Of a DNA stretch of 64,000 bases, positions 1 to 8,498 are shown piece after piece. Origin of the DNA: Companilactobacillus allii (lineage in GTDB: Bacteria > Bacillota > Bacilli > Lactobacillales > Lactobacillaceae). Position 1 is the stretch's first letter. Every line of letters starts with the position of its first letter. The translations under genes and the position numbers were made by a program. The DNA is taken from NCBI RefSeq assembly GCF_001971585.1, contig NZ_CP019323.1:1974053-2038052 (forward strand), read 5' to 3'. The notes beneath the pieces were generated by a model. That model was not told where the DNA came from, ran no database searches, and saw nothing but the letters and a program-made list of their open reading frames with translations.

Positions 1-235
1 TACACACGTTTCAGCAATTTCAAAGAGACTACATTTTATTGATGAAAAAGCATCTCCATTACAGGTAGAAAACAAAATTGTTAGTGTAATGAAACCTGAT
101 GAGTTGCATAGAGCTCATCATACAATGATTGAATATGGTAGAAAGTATTCAATGAAGTTAACTCCTGATAAGGAAGTTTGCCAGTTGATCATTGATTGCG
201 ATAAATTAAATGAAGAAAATGAAGCTCTTATTTAA
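1..235 (+). CDS. nth: Endonuclease III, C-terminal end (partial)
   Basis: Only the last 77 codons are inside the window; the frame is open from base 2. The protein is a base-excision-repair DNA glycosylase/AP lyase. The visible part starts at THVSAISKRL, which corresponds to the segment just after the catalytic Asp of the family (VDTHV.RVS.RL), and continues with AHHTMIEYGRKY, the helix before the iron-sulfur loop. In the family that loop has four cysteines spaced C-x6-C-x2-C-x5-C. Here the spacing is kept exactly, but the first two positions are Ser and Lys (S-x6-K-x2-C-x5-C), so a 4Fe-4S cluster is unlikely. The location next to ponA-recU fits the usual dnaD-nth-ponA-recU order. The identity rests on a short piece. 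Confidence 0.8.
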   Translation, partial: THVSAISKRLHFIDEKASPLQVENKIVSVMKPDELHRAHHTMIEYGRKYSMKLTPDKEVCQLIIDCDKLNEENEALI

Positions 236-237
236 CT

Positions 238-283
238 AAAAAAAGATTCCAAAACCGATTAATTTCGATTTTGGAATCTTTTT
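238..283. terminator. Bidirectional terminator between nth and ponA
   Basis: A long inverted repeat (AAAAAGATTCCAAAA against TTTTGGAATCTTTTT) is flanked by A and T runs. It lies between two convergent genes and can end transcription from both sides. Confidence 0.9.
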
Positions 284-291
284 AGTTTAAA

Positions 292-2733
292 TTAATTCGA
301 TACATTAGTAGAACCACTTTGGGTAGTAGAGCCACCTTGAGTCGTTGAACCTTGGTTGCTGGTATCTCCAGTTGAACCTGTATCTGTATTAGTATTTGTA
401 TCAGTGTTACCAGAATTACTTGTGTCACCAGTATTAGTACTTCCACCGTTATTGGTATTTCCAGTGTTGTTGTTAGACGAAGTATTTCCACTGTTATTAG
501 TATTAGTGTTATCTGTGGAAGTATTATTATCAGTTGAAGTATTACCAGTACTACCGGTTCCAGTAGTCGTTGAGTCATCTGTAGTTGTGTCATTATCTGT
601 ATCAGTTGATTCAGACGAGCTACTTGATGGTCTTGTTGTAGTGGCATCATTACTACTTGATTCCGAAGTACTGTTAGAAGTTGATGAAGAGCTCTCAGTT
701 CCTTTATAAGGGTTATTAGGTGCATATCCCTTAACGAACAATTCACTAGTTGCACCACTAGATGAAGAGGCTACAGTTGGTGTAGTCGATCCATTATTTA
801 AAATGTTTAGTTTTACAACAGAACTAGGTTTCTTCCAGTTTGGATTAGTACTATTTGACTTACTTTGTAAATATTCCATTTCAGCCTTATAGACTTTACC
901 AGCTACACTTTGATAACTCATTGCGATACCACTCGAATTAGGAGAGTCATAACCGGTCCAAACACTCATTGAATAATTCTTCGTATAGCCATTGTACCAA
1001 GCATCTTTAGCAGTGCCACTAAGTGCTGAATTAGTTGCGATTGCATCGGAAGAATAATTAGTAGTACCAGTTTTACCTGCTTGATGTAATCCTGAGATGT
1101 TTGCGTATGTAGCATAACTAGTTGGAACACCTTTAAGTACATCTGTGATCATATAGGCTGTTGATGCCTTCATAACACGTTTTCCTTTGGAACTATACTT
1201 ATGAGTGATCCCGTCAGCTGTCTCAATTTTTGAGATATAAGTTGGCTTGTAGTAAGTACCACCATTTGAGAATGCGGCATAAGCAGATGCGCCTTGAACA
1301 CTAGATGCTTCAGCACCGATACCAACGCTTAAAGGATCACTTGATTTAAGATTCATACCAAGTTTATTGGCGAATCCCTTTGCTTTAGTGAGTCCAACGT
1401 CTGATAGGGTACGAATGGCAGGTATATTTCTTGAATTGACAAGGGCATCACGCATACTTATTTGTCCCTCGTATTGTTCGTCCCAATCTTTTAATTCAAT
1501 ATCTGTTCCGGCATAAGTATAAGCTGTATCTTCAACTTGATGATAAGTTGACCAATTTAAATATTCAATTGCTGGACCATAGTCTAGAATAGGTTTCATA
1601 GTTGATCCGTTACTACGTGATGTTTGAACAGCACGATTTAGACCAAATTGAATATTAGATAGGTTTCTACCGCCAATCATAGCAACCACTTTACCGTTAT
1701 TTGGATTAACTATAGTTGCACCAACTTGTTCTTTGGCATCTTGGAAGGCCACTGTACCGGAATTTACGATGCTATAAAGTTTCTTTTGTGCTCCGTAATC
1801 CATATTTACAGTGATTTTTAAATTGTCACGGTATGGATCAAATCCTTTTTTCTTAACTTCAGTAATTGCTTCTTTTATATATGGATCAGATACAATACGT
1901 TTTGTATCATTACTATTACTTACTTTTTTGTAAGGTTCCAATCCATCGTCGATCGGTGTATCAAGTGCTTCATTTTCTTGTGCTTTGGTTATTTTGTTAT
2001 TGTTGTACATAGCAGTGATAACTAAGTCTCTACGTGACTTTGCTGCATCAGGGTGAACGTAGGGGTCATAATTACTTGGGGCATTTGGAATACCAGCTAG
2101 AAGTGCTGCTTGTGCTACGGTAAGTTTATTCAATGATTTACCATAGTAATACTTTGAGGCAGTTTTAATACCACCGATACCGTTGTTGAAGTATTCCTTA
2201 TTTAAGTAAAATTCAAGAATTTGTTGCTTGGAGAATTTTTGACTTACTCGCATTGCAAGATATGCTTCTTGCATTTTACGCTTAAAGGTTTGATCTTTAG
2301 CATCAGTGGAGAAGACAGTTAATTTAATTAATTGCTGTGTTAAAGTACTTGCACCTTGTAAAGTTCCTTTGGTTACGTTGGTAATTGCTGATTTAACAAT
2401 TCTTATTGGATCAATACCTAATGGTTCGTTATAGAAGTTTTTGTCCTCAATTGATATAACAGCATCTTGAACCCTTTGAGGAACTTTATCGATTGTTACG
2501 TAATTTCTTTTGTTGGCTCCTAAAGTAGCAATGGTTTTCCCATTAGTGTCAACAATTGTTGACGAACCACCACTTTGTAAATTTTCTTGGCTTACGGTAG
2601 GAGCACTCAACGCGTAATAAACAAAAACGGCGATAAATGCTACTGCTAACACTCCAATAAGGGCTAATAGCCATTTGAATATAGATTTCAAAATAGCTTT
2701 AGATGAAGGAGTGTTATTTTTATTTTTACTCAT
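292..2733 (-). CDS. ponA: Class A penicillin-binding protein 1A (transglycosylase/transpeptidase)
   Basis: This bifunctional peptidoglycan synthase of 813 aa polymerises lipid II and cross-links the strands outside the membrane. A single membrane anchor lies at about residues 16-42. The GT51 domain follows, with the EDKNF motif (Glu96 catalytic), GASTLTQQLIK and the KEYFNNGIGGIKTAS motif. The transpeptidase domain has SxxK (S377-T-M-K380), SxN (S434-R-N436) and KTG (554-556). The last 130 or so residues (from about 681) are almost only Ser, Thr, Asn, Gly and Asp and should be an unstructured wall-spanning tail. The start ATG overlaps the recU stop (ATGA), so the two are translationally coupled, the usual pairing in Firmicutes. 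A bidirectional terminator follows. Nothing is missing from the catalytic core. Confidence 0.96.
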   Translation of the reverse strand: MSKNKNNTPSSKAILKSIFKWLLALIGVLAVAFIAVFVYYALSAPTVSQENLQSGGSSTIVDTNGKTIATLGANKRNYVTIDKVPQRVQDAVISIEDKNFYNEPLGIDPIRIVKSAITNVTKGTLQGASTLTQQLIKLTVFSTDAKDQTFKRKMQEAYLAMRVSQKFSKQQILEFYLNKEYFNNGIGGIKTASKYYYGKSLNKLTVAQAALLAGIPNAPSNYDPYVHPDAAKSRRDLVITAMYNNNKITKAQENEALDTPIDDGLEPYKKVSNSNDTKRIVSDPYIKEAITEVKKKGFDPYRDNLKITVNMDYGAQKKLYSIVNSGTVAFQDAKEQVGATIVNPNNGKVVAMIGGRNLSNIQFGLNRAVQTSRSNGSTMKPILDYGPAIEYLNWSTYHQVEDTAYTYAGTDIELKDWDEQYEGQISMRDALVNSRNIPAIRTLSDVGLTKAKGFANKLGMNLKSSDPLSVGIGAEASSVQGASAYAAFSNGGTYYKPTYISKIETADGITHKYSSKGKRVMKASTAYMITDVLKGVPTSYATYANISGLHQAGKTGTTNYSSDAIATNSALSGTAKDAWYNGYTKNYSMSVWTGYDSPNSSGIAMSYQSVAGKVYKAEMEYLQSKSNSTNPNWKKPSSVVKLNILNNGSTTPTVASSSSGATSELFVKGYAPNNPYKGTESSSSTSNSTSESSSNDATTTRPSSSSSESTDTDNDTTTDDSTTTGTGSTGNTSTDNNTSTDNTNTNNSGNTSSNNNTGNTNNGGSTNTGDTSNSGNTDTNTNTDTGSTGDTSNQGSTTQGGSTTQSGSTNVSN

Positions 2734-3359
2734 TTTTTCTCCCTCCCACTTTCTATAAGCGATTGAACTGCTTTAATATAGGGTAAAGTAGGGTTATAGT
2801 CAGGACTAACTTCAACTGAACAATCAATAATTTGTTTTAGTTGAATTGATTTTGGACCGTTGTTTCTTTGTCCATTCCAATATTCAAAGAGGTTGTCAAC
2901 TGGCATTATGAAATAACGCTTCAAGGAAACATATTTGATAATTACAAAACATATTCCTCCCTGTTTTTGACAAGCTCTCAAATGGTCAATTTGGTGTTGA
3001 TGAAAGTTCTTTAGTGGAAATGTGTTCTTGTGTGTTGTTTCTTTTGCCTCAAAATCAATATAGTAACCATTATAAATTCCATTGTAGTCAGTTGTAGAGG
3101 CTTGTGCGAAATAAGCTTCTTTGATAACTGCACGACTACGCTTAGGATAGTCTACTTTAACAATCTGGATAGGCGTTGGTTTCTTATAAATAACAGCAAT
3201 ATCGTGGCTACGGTAATATTTATTGCTTTCATTTATTTCTTCCTCCAGTGTCATACCACGGTCACCAAAAATCATTTTCTTTTTAGCTGAGGTATTAACT
3301 GGAGATTTTTTTGATGGGGGAGTATTAAACGCTCTTCCATCAGGATAATTAATTTTCAA
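2730..3359 (-). CDS. recU: Holliday junction resolvase RecU
   Basis: RecU cuts Holliday junctions in homologous recombination and chromosome segregation. The 209-aa protein has the usual length. It shows the N-terminal KINYPDGR start, the TTDYNGIYNGYYIDFEAKET core (Asp91, Asp102, Glu104 and Lys106 in the nuclease site) and NFHQHQIDHL after it. The start is TTG at 3359, supported by AGGAG eight bases upstream; no better ATG exists. An extended -10 box lies just upstream. The gene is followed without a gap by ponA, as in many Firmicutes. Confidence 0.95.
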   Translation of the reverse strand: MKINYPDGRAFNTPPSKKSPVNTSAKKKMIFGDRGMTLEEEINESNKYYRSHDIAVIYKKPTPIQIVKVDYPKRSRAVIKEAYFAQASTTDYNGIYNGYYIDFEAKETTHKNTFPLKNFHQHQIDHLRACQKQGGICFVIIKYVSLKRYFIMPVDNLFEYWNGQRNNGPKSIQLKQIIDCSVEVSPDYNPTLPYIKAVQSLIESGREKK

Positions 3360-3377
3360 AATATCAACTCCTACTTG

Positions 3378-3389
3378 TGCATTATACCA
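3378..3389 (-). promoter_or_regulatory. Extended -10 promoter element for recU-ponA
   Basis: On the minus strand TGGTATAAT (TGn-TATAAT; hexamer at 3381-3386) sits about 20 bases before the recU Shine-Dalgarno. No good -35 is visible, which is normal for extended -10 promoters. Confidence 0.6.
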
Positions 3390-3499
3390 TGGCGATGTGA
3401 ATTATAGAGAGAGTGAGTAATTCACAAATATTAAACATTGTTTATAGTATTATAGAATAAAAGCTTGTTAGTTTAAAATTTTTTAAGGAGATTTTTTCA

Positions 3500-4051
3500 A
3501 TGATCAAAAATTTATGGGTAACTGGCTATCGATCATATGAAATCGGATTATTTAAACCTGACGATCCAAAGGCCAAAGTCATACAAAAGTTCTTTACTGA
3601 ACGATTAATAAATTATGCAGAAGATGGAATGCAATGGGTATTAACAGGTGCTCAACTTGGAACGGAACAAATAATTGGAAAGTCCATACAAGATGTAAAA
3701 TCTCAAGGATATGAAATAAAACATGCTGTAATATTGCCATTTGCACAATTTGGAGACAAATGGAACGAAAATAATCGTCAATTACTAAATATTTTTTTAA
3801 GAAATGCCGACTATGTTAATAAATTGACGAATATGGGGTATCATTCAAGTGAACAATTAAGAGCTTGGCAAAGTTTCATGTTAAAACACACTGATGGAGC
3901 CATGATATTTTATGATCCGGATAGTGAAGGAAAACCAAAGTTTGACTATAAGTCTATTGAAAACTACCGAAATAACGGGAATAATTACGAATTAGAACTA
4001 GTTGATTTTGATACTATGCAGGATTTTGCTAATATAATGTTTGATAACTAG
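3500..4051 (+). CDS. ypsA: YpsA, SLOG-superfamily protein (DUF1273)
   Basis: This 183-aa protein opens with the family signature (MIKNLWVTGYRSYEIGLF) and has the Rossmann-like fold motifs LTGAQLGTEQ and AVILPFAQFGDKWN. The SLOG superfamily binds nucleotide-type ligands; B. subtilis and S. aureus YpsA have been linked to cell division and stress. It sits between recU and gpsB, the same neighbourhood as in Bacillus, which supports a link with division. A clear AAGGAG precedes the ATG. The biochemical activity is unknown. Confidence 0.9.
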   Translation: MIKNLWVTGYRSYEIGLFKPDDPKAKVIQKFFTERLINYAEDGMQWVLTGAQLGTEQIIGKSIQDVKSQGYEIKHAVILPFAQFGDKWNENNRQLLNIFLRNADYVNKLTNMGYHSSEQLRAWQSFMLKHTDGAMIFYDPDSEGKPKFDYKSIENYRNNGNNYELELVDFDTMQDFANIMFDN

Positions 4052-4105
4052 CTTAAAGGTAAGTTCTTTTGTTATAATTAACTAACATAAATTGGGGTGT
4101 TCAAA

Positions 4106-4801
4106 ATGAATAATATGAATCAGATGAATGGATTTAATCCACAACCAAATAACGATAATGAATTTGTTTTAAATTTCCAACCAAATGATATTTTGCAAAA
4201 GGAATTTAAAACAAAGATGAGAGGATACGATCCTACAGAAGTTGATCAATTCCTAGATGGAATCATCAAGGATTATGAAGCTTACTCAAATGAGTTGAAT
4301 CGTATTCAATCAGAAAATGAAAATCTCAAGAATCAATTGGGATCAAAAGGACAACGTCCCCAGCAAGCACAACCTATGAAAAACCGTGCCGTTGGACCTA
4401 GACCACAGATGAAGAATCAACAAAAATCTGCAAGTGCTATTGCTGCAGAGGCTGAATCTTCTACTAATTTTGATATTCTAAAAAGAATATCGAATTTAGA
4501 GAATCGTGTTTTCGGACACGACTTTTCGAATGGATTGCCTGAAGAAAATGGTCATGACGCAAATGTTAAACAATTTGCATCAGCTGCTGTTCCTAATAAT
4601 ATGAATGGTGTTGAAAGTGGTCATAATGAAATCAATCCTCGTATGAACCAGCAAAATGCTGATCACGGAACACAACAACCTCAGATGAATAATCAACAAG
4701 GATTCAATGATCAGAATCATTTTCAATCTAACCGTCAAGGACAGAATATGAATGGTTTTAATGGAAATATTAATAATAATGGTAATTTTAACCAATATTA
4801 G
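4106..4801 (+). CDS. gpsB: Cell-division regulator GpsB with a long Asn/Gln-rich tail
   Basis: GpsB couples penicillin-binding proteins to the division and elongation machineries at the membrane. The DivIVA-like domain lies at about residues 28-78 (NDILQKEFKTKMRGYDPTEV, then DQFLDGIIKDYEAYSNEL coiled coil). The conserved C-terminal trimerisation helix is at 121-138 (NFDILKRISNLENRVFG). Typical GpsB ends there, at about 110 aa. This one continues for 93 residues of Asn, Gln, Met and Gly-rich low-complexity sequence and also carries about 25 extra N-terminal residues. I chose ATG 4106, six bases after GGGGTG, over a GTG at 4097. A TATAAT at 4073-4078 may drive it. The frame is intact to a stop just before the rnpB -10 box. 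Confidence 0.93.
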   Translation: MNNMNQMNGFNPQPNNDNEFVLNFQPNDILQKEFKTKMRGYDPTEVDQFLDGIIKDYEAYSNELNRIQSENENLKNQLGSKGQRPQQAQPMKNRAVGPRPQMKNQQKSASAIAAEAESSTNFDILKRISNLENRVFGHDFSNGLPEENGHDANVKQFASAAVPNNMNGVESGHNEINPRMNQQNADHGTQQPQMNNQQGFNDQNHFQSNRQGQNMNGFNGNINNNGNFNQY

Positions 4802-4817
4802 TGTATAATGAACTCAT

Positions 4818-5190
4818 CGGTAAATTTTGAGTAATCGCGGCCTAGTTATCTAGGCTGAGGAAAGTCCACGCCCGCACGAGCTGAGATGCTTGTAGTGTCC
4901 GTGCTTGGCCCAATAAGCCAAGGTACCTTCGGGTAACGGCAGCGAACGCACTAAAGCTTTTGCCATGTGTTACTAGCTTGAAAGTGCCACAGAGACGTAG
5001 TATTACGGGAAACCGTAATAGTGGAACGAGGTAAACCCCGCGAGCGGGCAACCCAAACTTTGGTAGGGGCGCTTCATAACGAGAAATGAATCTACTGTGA
5101 AGGCGTAATTGTAGATAGATGATTACTAACTGTATCGGAGTGCCTAGCCGGTACATGAACAGAACGTGGCTTATAGAAATTTACTATGGT
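4818..5190 (+). ncRNA. rnpB: RNase P RNA
   Basis: This is the catalytic RNA of RNase P, which matures tRNA 5' ends. The universal blocks are present: GAGGAAAGTCC near the 5' end (4857-4867), and ACAGAACGTGGCTTAT near the 3' end (about 5158-5173). The P1 helix closes with GTAAATTT (4820-4827) against AAATTTAC (5177-5184), which sets the ends. A TATAAT at 4804-4809, directly after the gpsB stop, is the likely -10. An open frame on the opposite strand here is not a gene. The gpsB-rnpB-rlmL order matches Bacillus. Confidence 0.96.
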
Positions 5191-5193
5191 AAG

Positions 5194-5217
5194 GGACGAC
5201 TTGTTCGTCCTTTTTTT
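5194..5217 (+). terminator. rnpB terminator
   Basis: A GGACGA/TTCGTCC hairpin is followed by seven Ts immediately after the RNase P RNA. Confidence 0.92.
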
Positions 5218-5250
5218 GTATGAAAAATTAAAACTCATGAAGAGGTAGAA

Positions 5251-6369
5251 ATGAAATTAATTGCGACAATGTCAAGCGGTTTTGAAGCTATAACCGCACG
5301 TGAATTACAGGATTTAGGTTATGAGACTCAAACGGAGAATGGCAAAGTATATTTTGATGGTGAATATGAAGATATCGCCAAAGCTAATCTTTGGTTACGT
5401 AGTGCTGATCGTATTAAGATTATTGTTGGAACTTTTGAAGCAACTTCATTTGAAGAATTGTTTGATAAAGTATACGCAATAGCTTGGGATAAATGGTTGC
5501 CATTAAATGCAGCATTTCCCATCAAAGCGAGAACCGTTAAGTCAGAGCTTCATTCAGAACGCGATATTCAAGCAATTACTAAAAAGGCCATTGTTAATAA
5601 AATGGCTGATGTTTATATGCGTCGAGGTCGTTTACCAGAATCTGGAGCAACTTTCCAAATTGAAACGCGTATTCATAAAGATCAAGTAGAAGTAACCATT
5701 GATACAACGGGGGCATCATTATATAAACGTGGATACCGTGTTGAGCACGGTGTGGCTCCTCTAAAAGAGAATTTTGCTGCCGCAATGATTTTATTGACAG
5801 TTTGGCATCCTGATATGCCCTTTATCGATCCAACAACTGGTTCAGGAACAATTGCAATTGAAGCTGCACGATTGGCTAGAAACATTGCGCCGGGTATTCA
5901 GCGTAACTTCGCATTTGAAGATTTCGATTGGTTTGATTCTAAAATAATTACTAATTTAAAAGAAGAAGCTAGAGCTAACGAAAAAGATATTGATCTTGAT
6001 ATATTTGCTAGTGATATTGATGGTTCAATGATTGATCTTGCTAAGTTAAATGCTCACGATGCTGGTGTTTTACATGACATTCAATTTAAGCAAGTTGCTG
6101 TAAAGGATTTGAAAATTGAAGGTGATGATGGTGTTATCATTACCAACCCTCCATATGGTCAACGTATGAGTGATATGGAAACTGTTAGAAAATTGTATAA
6201 AGAAATGGGAACGGTATTTTCAACCGCTCCCACATGGAGTAAATATATTCTTACTAGTGATTTGGAATTTGAGAAATACTATGGACAAAGAGCTACTAAG
6301 AAACGTAAGTTATATAATGGTTCGATTAGAGCCGATTATTATCAATATTGGGCAAAACGTCGTCATTAA
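5251..6369 (+). CDS. rlmL: THUMP-domain class I RNA methyltransferase (RlmL/YpsC family)
   Basis: The 372-aa protein has an N-terminal ferredoxin-like/THUMP RNA-binding region (about 1-155) and a C-terminal SAM-dependent methyltransferase. The SAM-binding motif is DPTTGSGTIAIEAA and the catalytic motif is NPPYGQRM, the signature of enzymes that methylate exocyclic amines of guanine. E. coli RlmL makes m2G2445 in 23S rRNA; this shorter Gram-positive form corresponds to B. subtilis YpsC. It directly follows rnpB as in Bacillus. The stop codon abuts the stop of the convergent corA gene with no spacer. Confidence 0.9.
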   Translation: MKLIATMSSGFEAITARELQDLGYETQTENGKVYFDGEYEDIAKANLWLRSADRIKIIVGTFEATSFEELFDKVYAIAWDKWLPLNAAFPIKARTVKSELHSERDIQAITKKAIVNKMADVYMRRGRLPESGATFQIETRIHKDQVEVTIDTTGASLYKRGYRVEHGVAPLKENFAAAMILLTVWHPDMPFIDPTTGSGTIAIEAARLARNIAPGIQRNFAFEDFDWFDSKIITNLKEEARANEKDIDLDIFASDIDGSMIDLAKLNAHDAGVLHDIQFKQVAVKDLKIEGDDGVIITNPPYGQRMSDMETVRKLYKEMGTVFSTAPTWSKYILTSDLEFEKYYGQRATKKRKLYNGSIRADYYQYWAKRRH

Positions 6370-7314
6370 TTATAAACTGTCACGACGGTGAAGGTCCCAT
6401 AAAATCATAAGAATCAACGCACCAGTGACAAGTAGTGAAAAGAACCATGACCACCATTTGTCCGCAACGGGAAGTTTCATATTCATACCATAAAAACCTG
6501 ATACGATCGTGGGAATACTTAAGACAATTGTGTAAACTGTCAGTATTTTCATGGTCGTATTTGTTTGATTATTCAAAATATTATTGTATGTATTAGCAAC
6601 TCGGTCAATAATATCAGAAGTTAAATTGGCTTGATCTCTAATTTGCTCAATTTCAATGATCGAATCATGAAGATGCTCTTTAGATTTCTTCGTTAGATTT
6701 ATATCTTGGATTTTACCAGTAGAAATGATTTCAATCTGTTTGACAACATTAAAATTACCATTGATAGCTGTACTGATATATGTAATCAAATCTTCCAACT
6801 CAGCCAATTCTAAAATTTGGTTCTTAGAAGAACGGCTACGTTTTATGTGATTTTGAATTCGATTGCGGTCTTGGTTAATGTCACTCATACGGTCATTGTA
6901 ATCGCTTGTTATTTGATCAAAAGTGTTGAATATGATCTCCCATATACGATCCTCTATACTACTTTCGAAGTGATGATGCGCATTTATTACGTAATCCTTT
7001 ATGTAATGAGTCGAATTATTTGTGAATAAGAATAGTTGATCGCCTTTAATTGCAAAAGAAATGGGTAAGGTACTTCCAGAAAGCGTGTCATCATCAACAT
7101 TTTCATTTTGTACATTAAAGACAATTAAAAAAGTACTTGCTTGTTCATCGTATTCTAAACGAGCACGTTCATTTGTATCATCAGCGTAATCTAAAATTTC
7201 ATTAGTAATATTATATTTTTCAATTAATATATTACGATCTTTGTCACTGAGATTTTCCTTAGAGTTAATATCTACTAACGTCAAATCTTGGCCTATTGGT
7301 TGTGAATTTATCAT
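6370..7314 (-). CDS. corA: CorA-family magnesium/divalent-cation transporter
   Basis: This 314-aa protein has a large cytosolic N-terminal domain rich in acidic and helical sequence. Two C-terminal membrane helices follow, the first ending in the hallmark YGMNM motif (ion-selectivity loop) before the second helix. Family members are pentameric Mg2+ channels gated by intracellular Mg2+. GGGAG lies about seven bases before the ATG. It is a single-gene unit: the upstream lplA ends at its own strong terminator, and the convergent rlmL stops at the adjacent base. Confidence 0.92.
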   Translation of the reverse strand: MINSQPIGQDLTLVDINSKENLSDKDRNILIEKYNITNEILDYADDTNERARLEYDEQASTFLIVFNVQNENVDDDTLSGSTLPISFAIKGDQLFLFTNNSTHYIKDYVINAHHHFESSIEDRIWEIIFNTFDQITSDYNDRMSDINQDRNRIQNHIKRSRSSKNQILELAELEDLITYISTAINGNFNVVKQIEIISTGKIQDINLTKKSKEHLHDSIIEIEQIRDQANLTSDIIDRVANTYNNILNNQTNTTMKILTVYTIVLSIPTIVSGFYGMNMKLPVADKWWSWFFSLLVTGALILMILWDLHRRDSL

Positions 7315-7348
7315 TATTGTTCTCCCTCAAAAATAATAATATCATAAA

Positions 7349-7392
7349 AAAGCAGGTTGATTATTCGATAATTGAATAATCAACCTGCTTTA
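7349..7392 (-). terminator. lplA terminator
   Basis: A perfect 18-bp inverted repeat (AAAGCAGGTTGATTATTC and its complement) with a 7-base loop is followed on the minus strand by a T run, between lplA and corA. Confidence 0.93.
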
Positions 7393-7409
7393 AATTTAAG
7401 TAAATAAAA

Positions 7410-8423
7410 TTATGGAGTAAATAATGTAGTTAATTGATCTTGTGGGATACCCTTGAAATAATCATCCAAGTTGAATCCTTTTAGTACTGAAAGGATTTCA
7501 TCACGATCAAACTTAGTATTGACCAACTTTTCTTTAATCTCAGTAACATCTTTCATACCGAAGTAATCACCATATATTTCTGCGGTGTCGATTTTTCCAT
7601 CTTCAACATTGTAACGTACATCAACAGTACCCATGTCAAAGTGCTTTCTTTGTTTAGCAGTGAATTTAGGTGATTTTCCATAAACCCAATCCCAATTGTA
7701 GTAATATTGTTCCTTCAGCTTATCAATTTCTTTTTGATCTTCTGGAGTAACGATATACTCGTGATCTTTGATCTCGTCTAAGGAGTTAGCGTGGAATAGT
7801 TCCAACAGTAATTTGTCACGGAATTGTTCAGTAGTTAAATCTTGATATTCTTTAGCAAGGTAGGGACGTACATTTGTAACACGACTTCTGATCGATTTGA
7901 TGCCTTTAGAAGCAATCTTATCCTTTTGAACGTGTAGTGCCTTAGTCAAGACATCAAGGTCAACATCAAGTGAAAGTGTACCGTGTGAGAATGTTTTCCC
8001 GTTTCTTGAGTACATTGCATTACCGGAGAATTTCTTACCATCTACTAGTAGATCGTTTCTACCAGATACTTCGGCACTAGTTGCACCCATTTGATGCAAT
8101 GCATCGATAATAGGTTGAGTAAATGATTTAAAATCGCCAAAGTTACTGTCATCTGAATCAACCATGAAACTGAAACAAAGATTACCAAGATCTTGATATA
8201 CAGCACCGCCTCCAGATAAACGACGTGTAACTGTAATATTATTATCCTTTATATAATCAGGGTTAATCTCTTCCATTGTGTTTTGATTTCGCCCAACGAT
8301 GATACATGGTCCTTCGATATAAAATAAAACTAATGGTTCGTCAAATTCAACATTGTTCATTAAATATTGTTCAGTTGCCAAATTATCACGAATGTCACGA
8401 TCTTTCATTACAACATAGTACAT
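7410..8423 (-). CDS. lplA: Lipoate-protein ligase
   Basis: The enzyme activates free lipoate with ATP and transfers it to the lipoyl domains of 2-oxoacid dehydrogenases or the glycine cleavage H protein. The 337-aa sequence has the LplA signatures RRLSGGGAVYQDLGNLCFSF (lipoyl-adenylate loop) and GKKFSGNAM, in which the Lys contacts the substrate. A C-terminal accessory domain of about 90 residues follows (from KEQYYYNWDWVYGKSP). The gene is monocistronic, with AAGGGGG before the ATG and a strong terminator behind. No lipoylated enzyme genes are nearby. Confidence 0.95.
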   Translation of the reverse strand: MYYVVMKDRDIRDNLATEQYLMNNVEFDEPLVLFYIEGPCIIVGRNQNTMEEINPDYIKDNNITVTRRLSGGGAVYQDLGNLCFSFMVDSDDSNFGDFKSFTQPIIDALHQMGATSAEVSGRNDLLVDGKKFSGNAMYSRNGKTFSHGTLSLDVDLDVLTKALHVQKDKIASKGIKSIRSRVTNVRPYLAKEYQDLTTEQFRDKLLLELFHANSLDEIKDHEYIVTPEDQKEIDKLKEQYYYNWDWVYGKSPKFTAKQRKHFDMGTVDVRYNVEDGKIDTAEIYGDYFGMKDVTEIKEKLVNTKFDRDEILSVLKGFNLDDYFKGIPQDQLTTLFTP

Positions 8424-8498
8424 AAAAGTGCCCCCTTAAGTAATTTTGTAAGCGATTTAATAGTATCACAAATTTCACAAAGGGAACATTAAAAACAT

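Noticed and set aside
356-709. Repetitive DNA that might be taken for a CRISPR array
   Set aside because: The repeats are irregular codon-level repeats inside ponA, with no constant repeat-spacer pattern and no cas gene in the window.
282-758. Long open frames on both strands within the ponA 3' end
   Set aside because: They arise from the repetitive Ser/Thr/Asn codons of the PBP1A tail; their products are monotone Val/Leu strings with no ribosome site.
4842-5156. Minus-strand open frame of 104 codons
   Set aside because: It is antisense to RNase P RNA, whose conserved blocks and terminator are clear.
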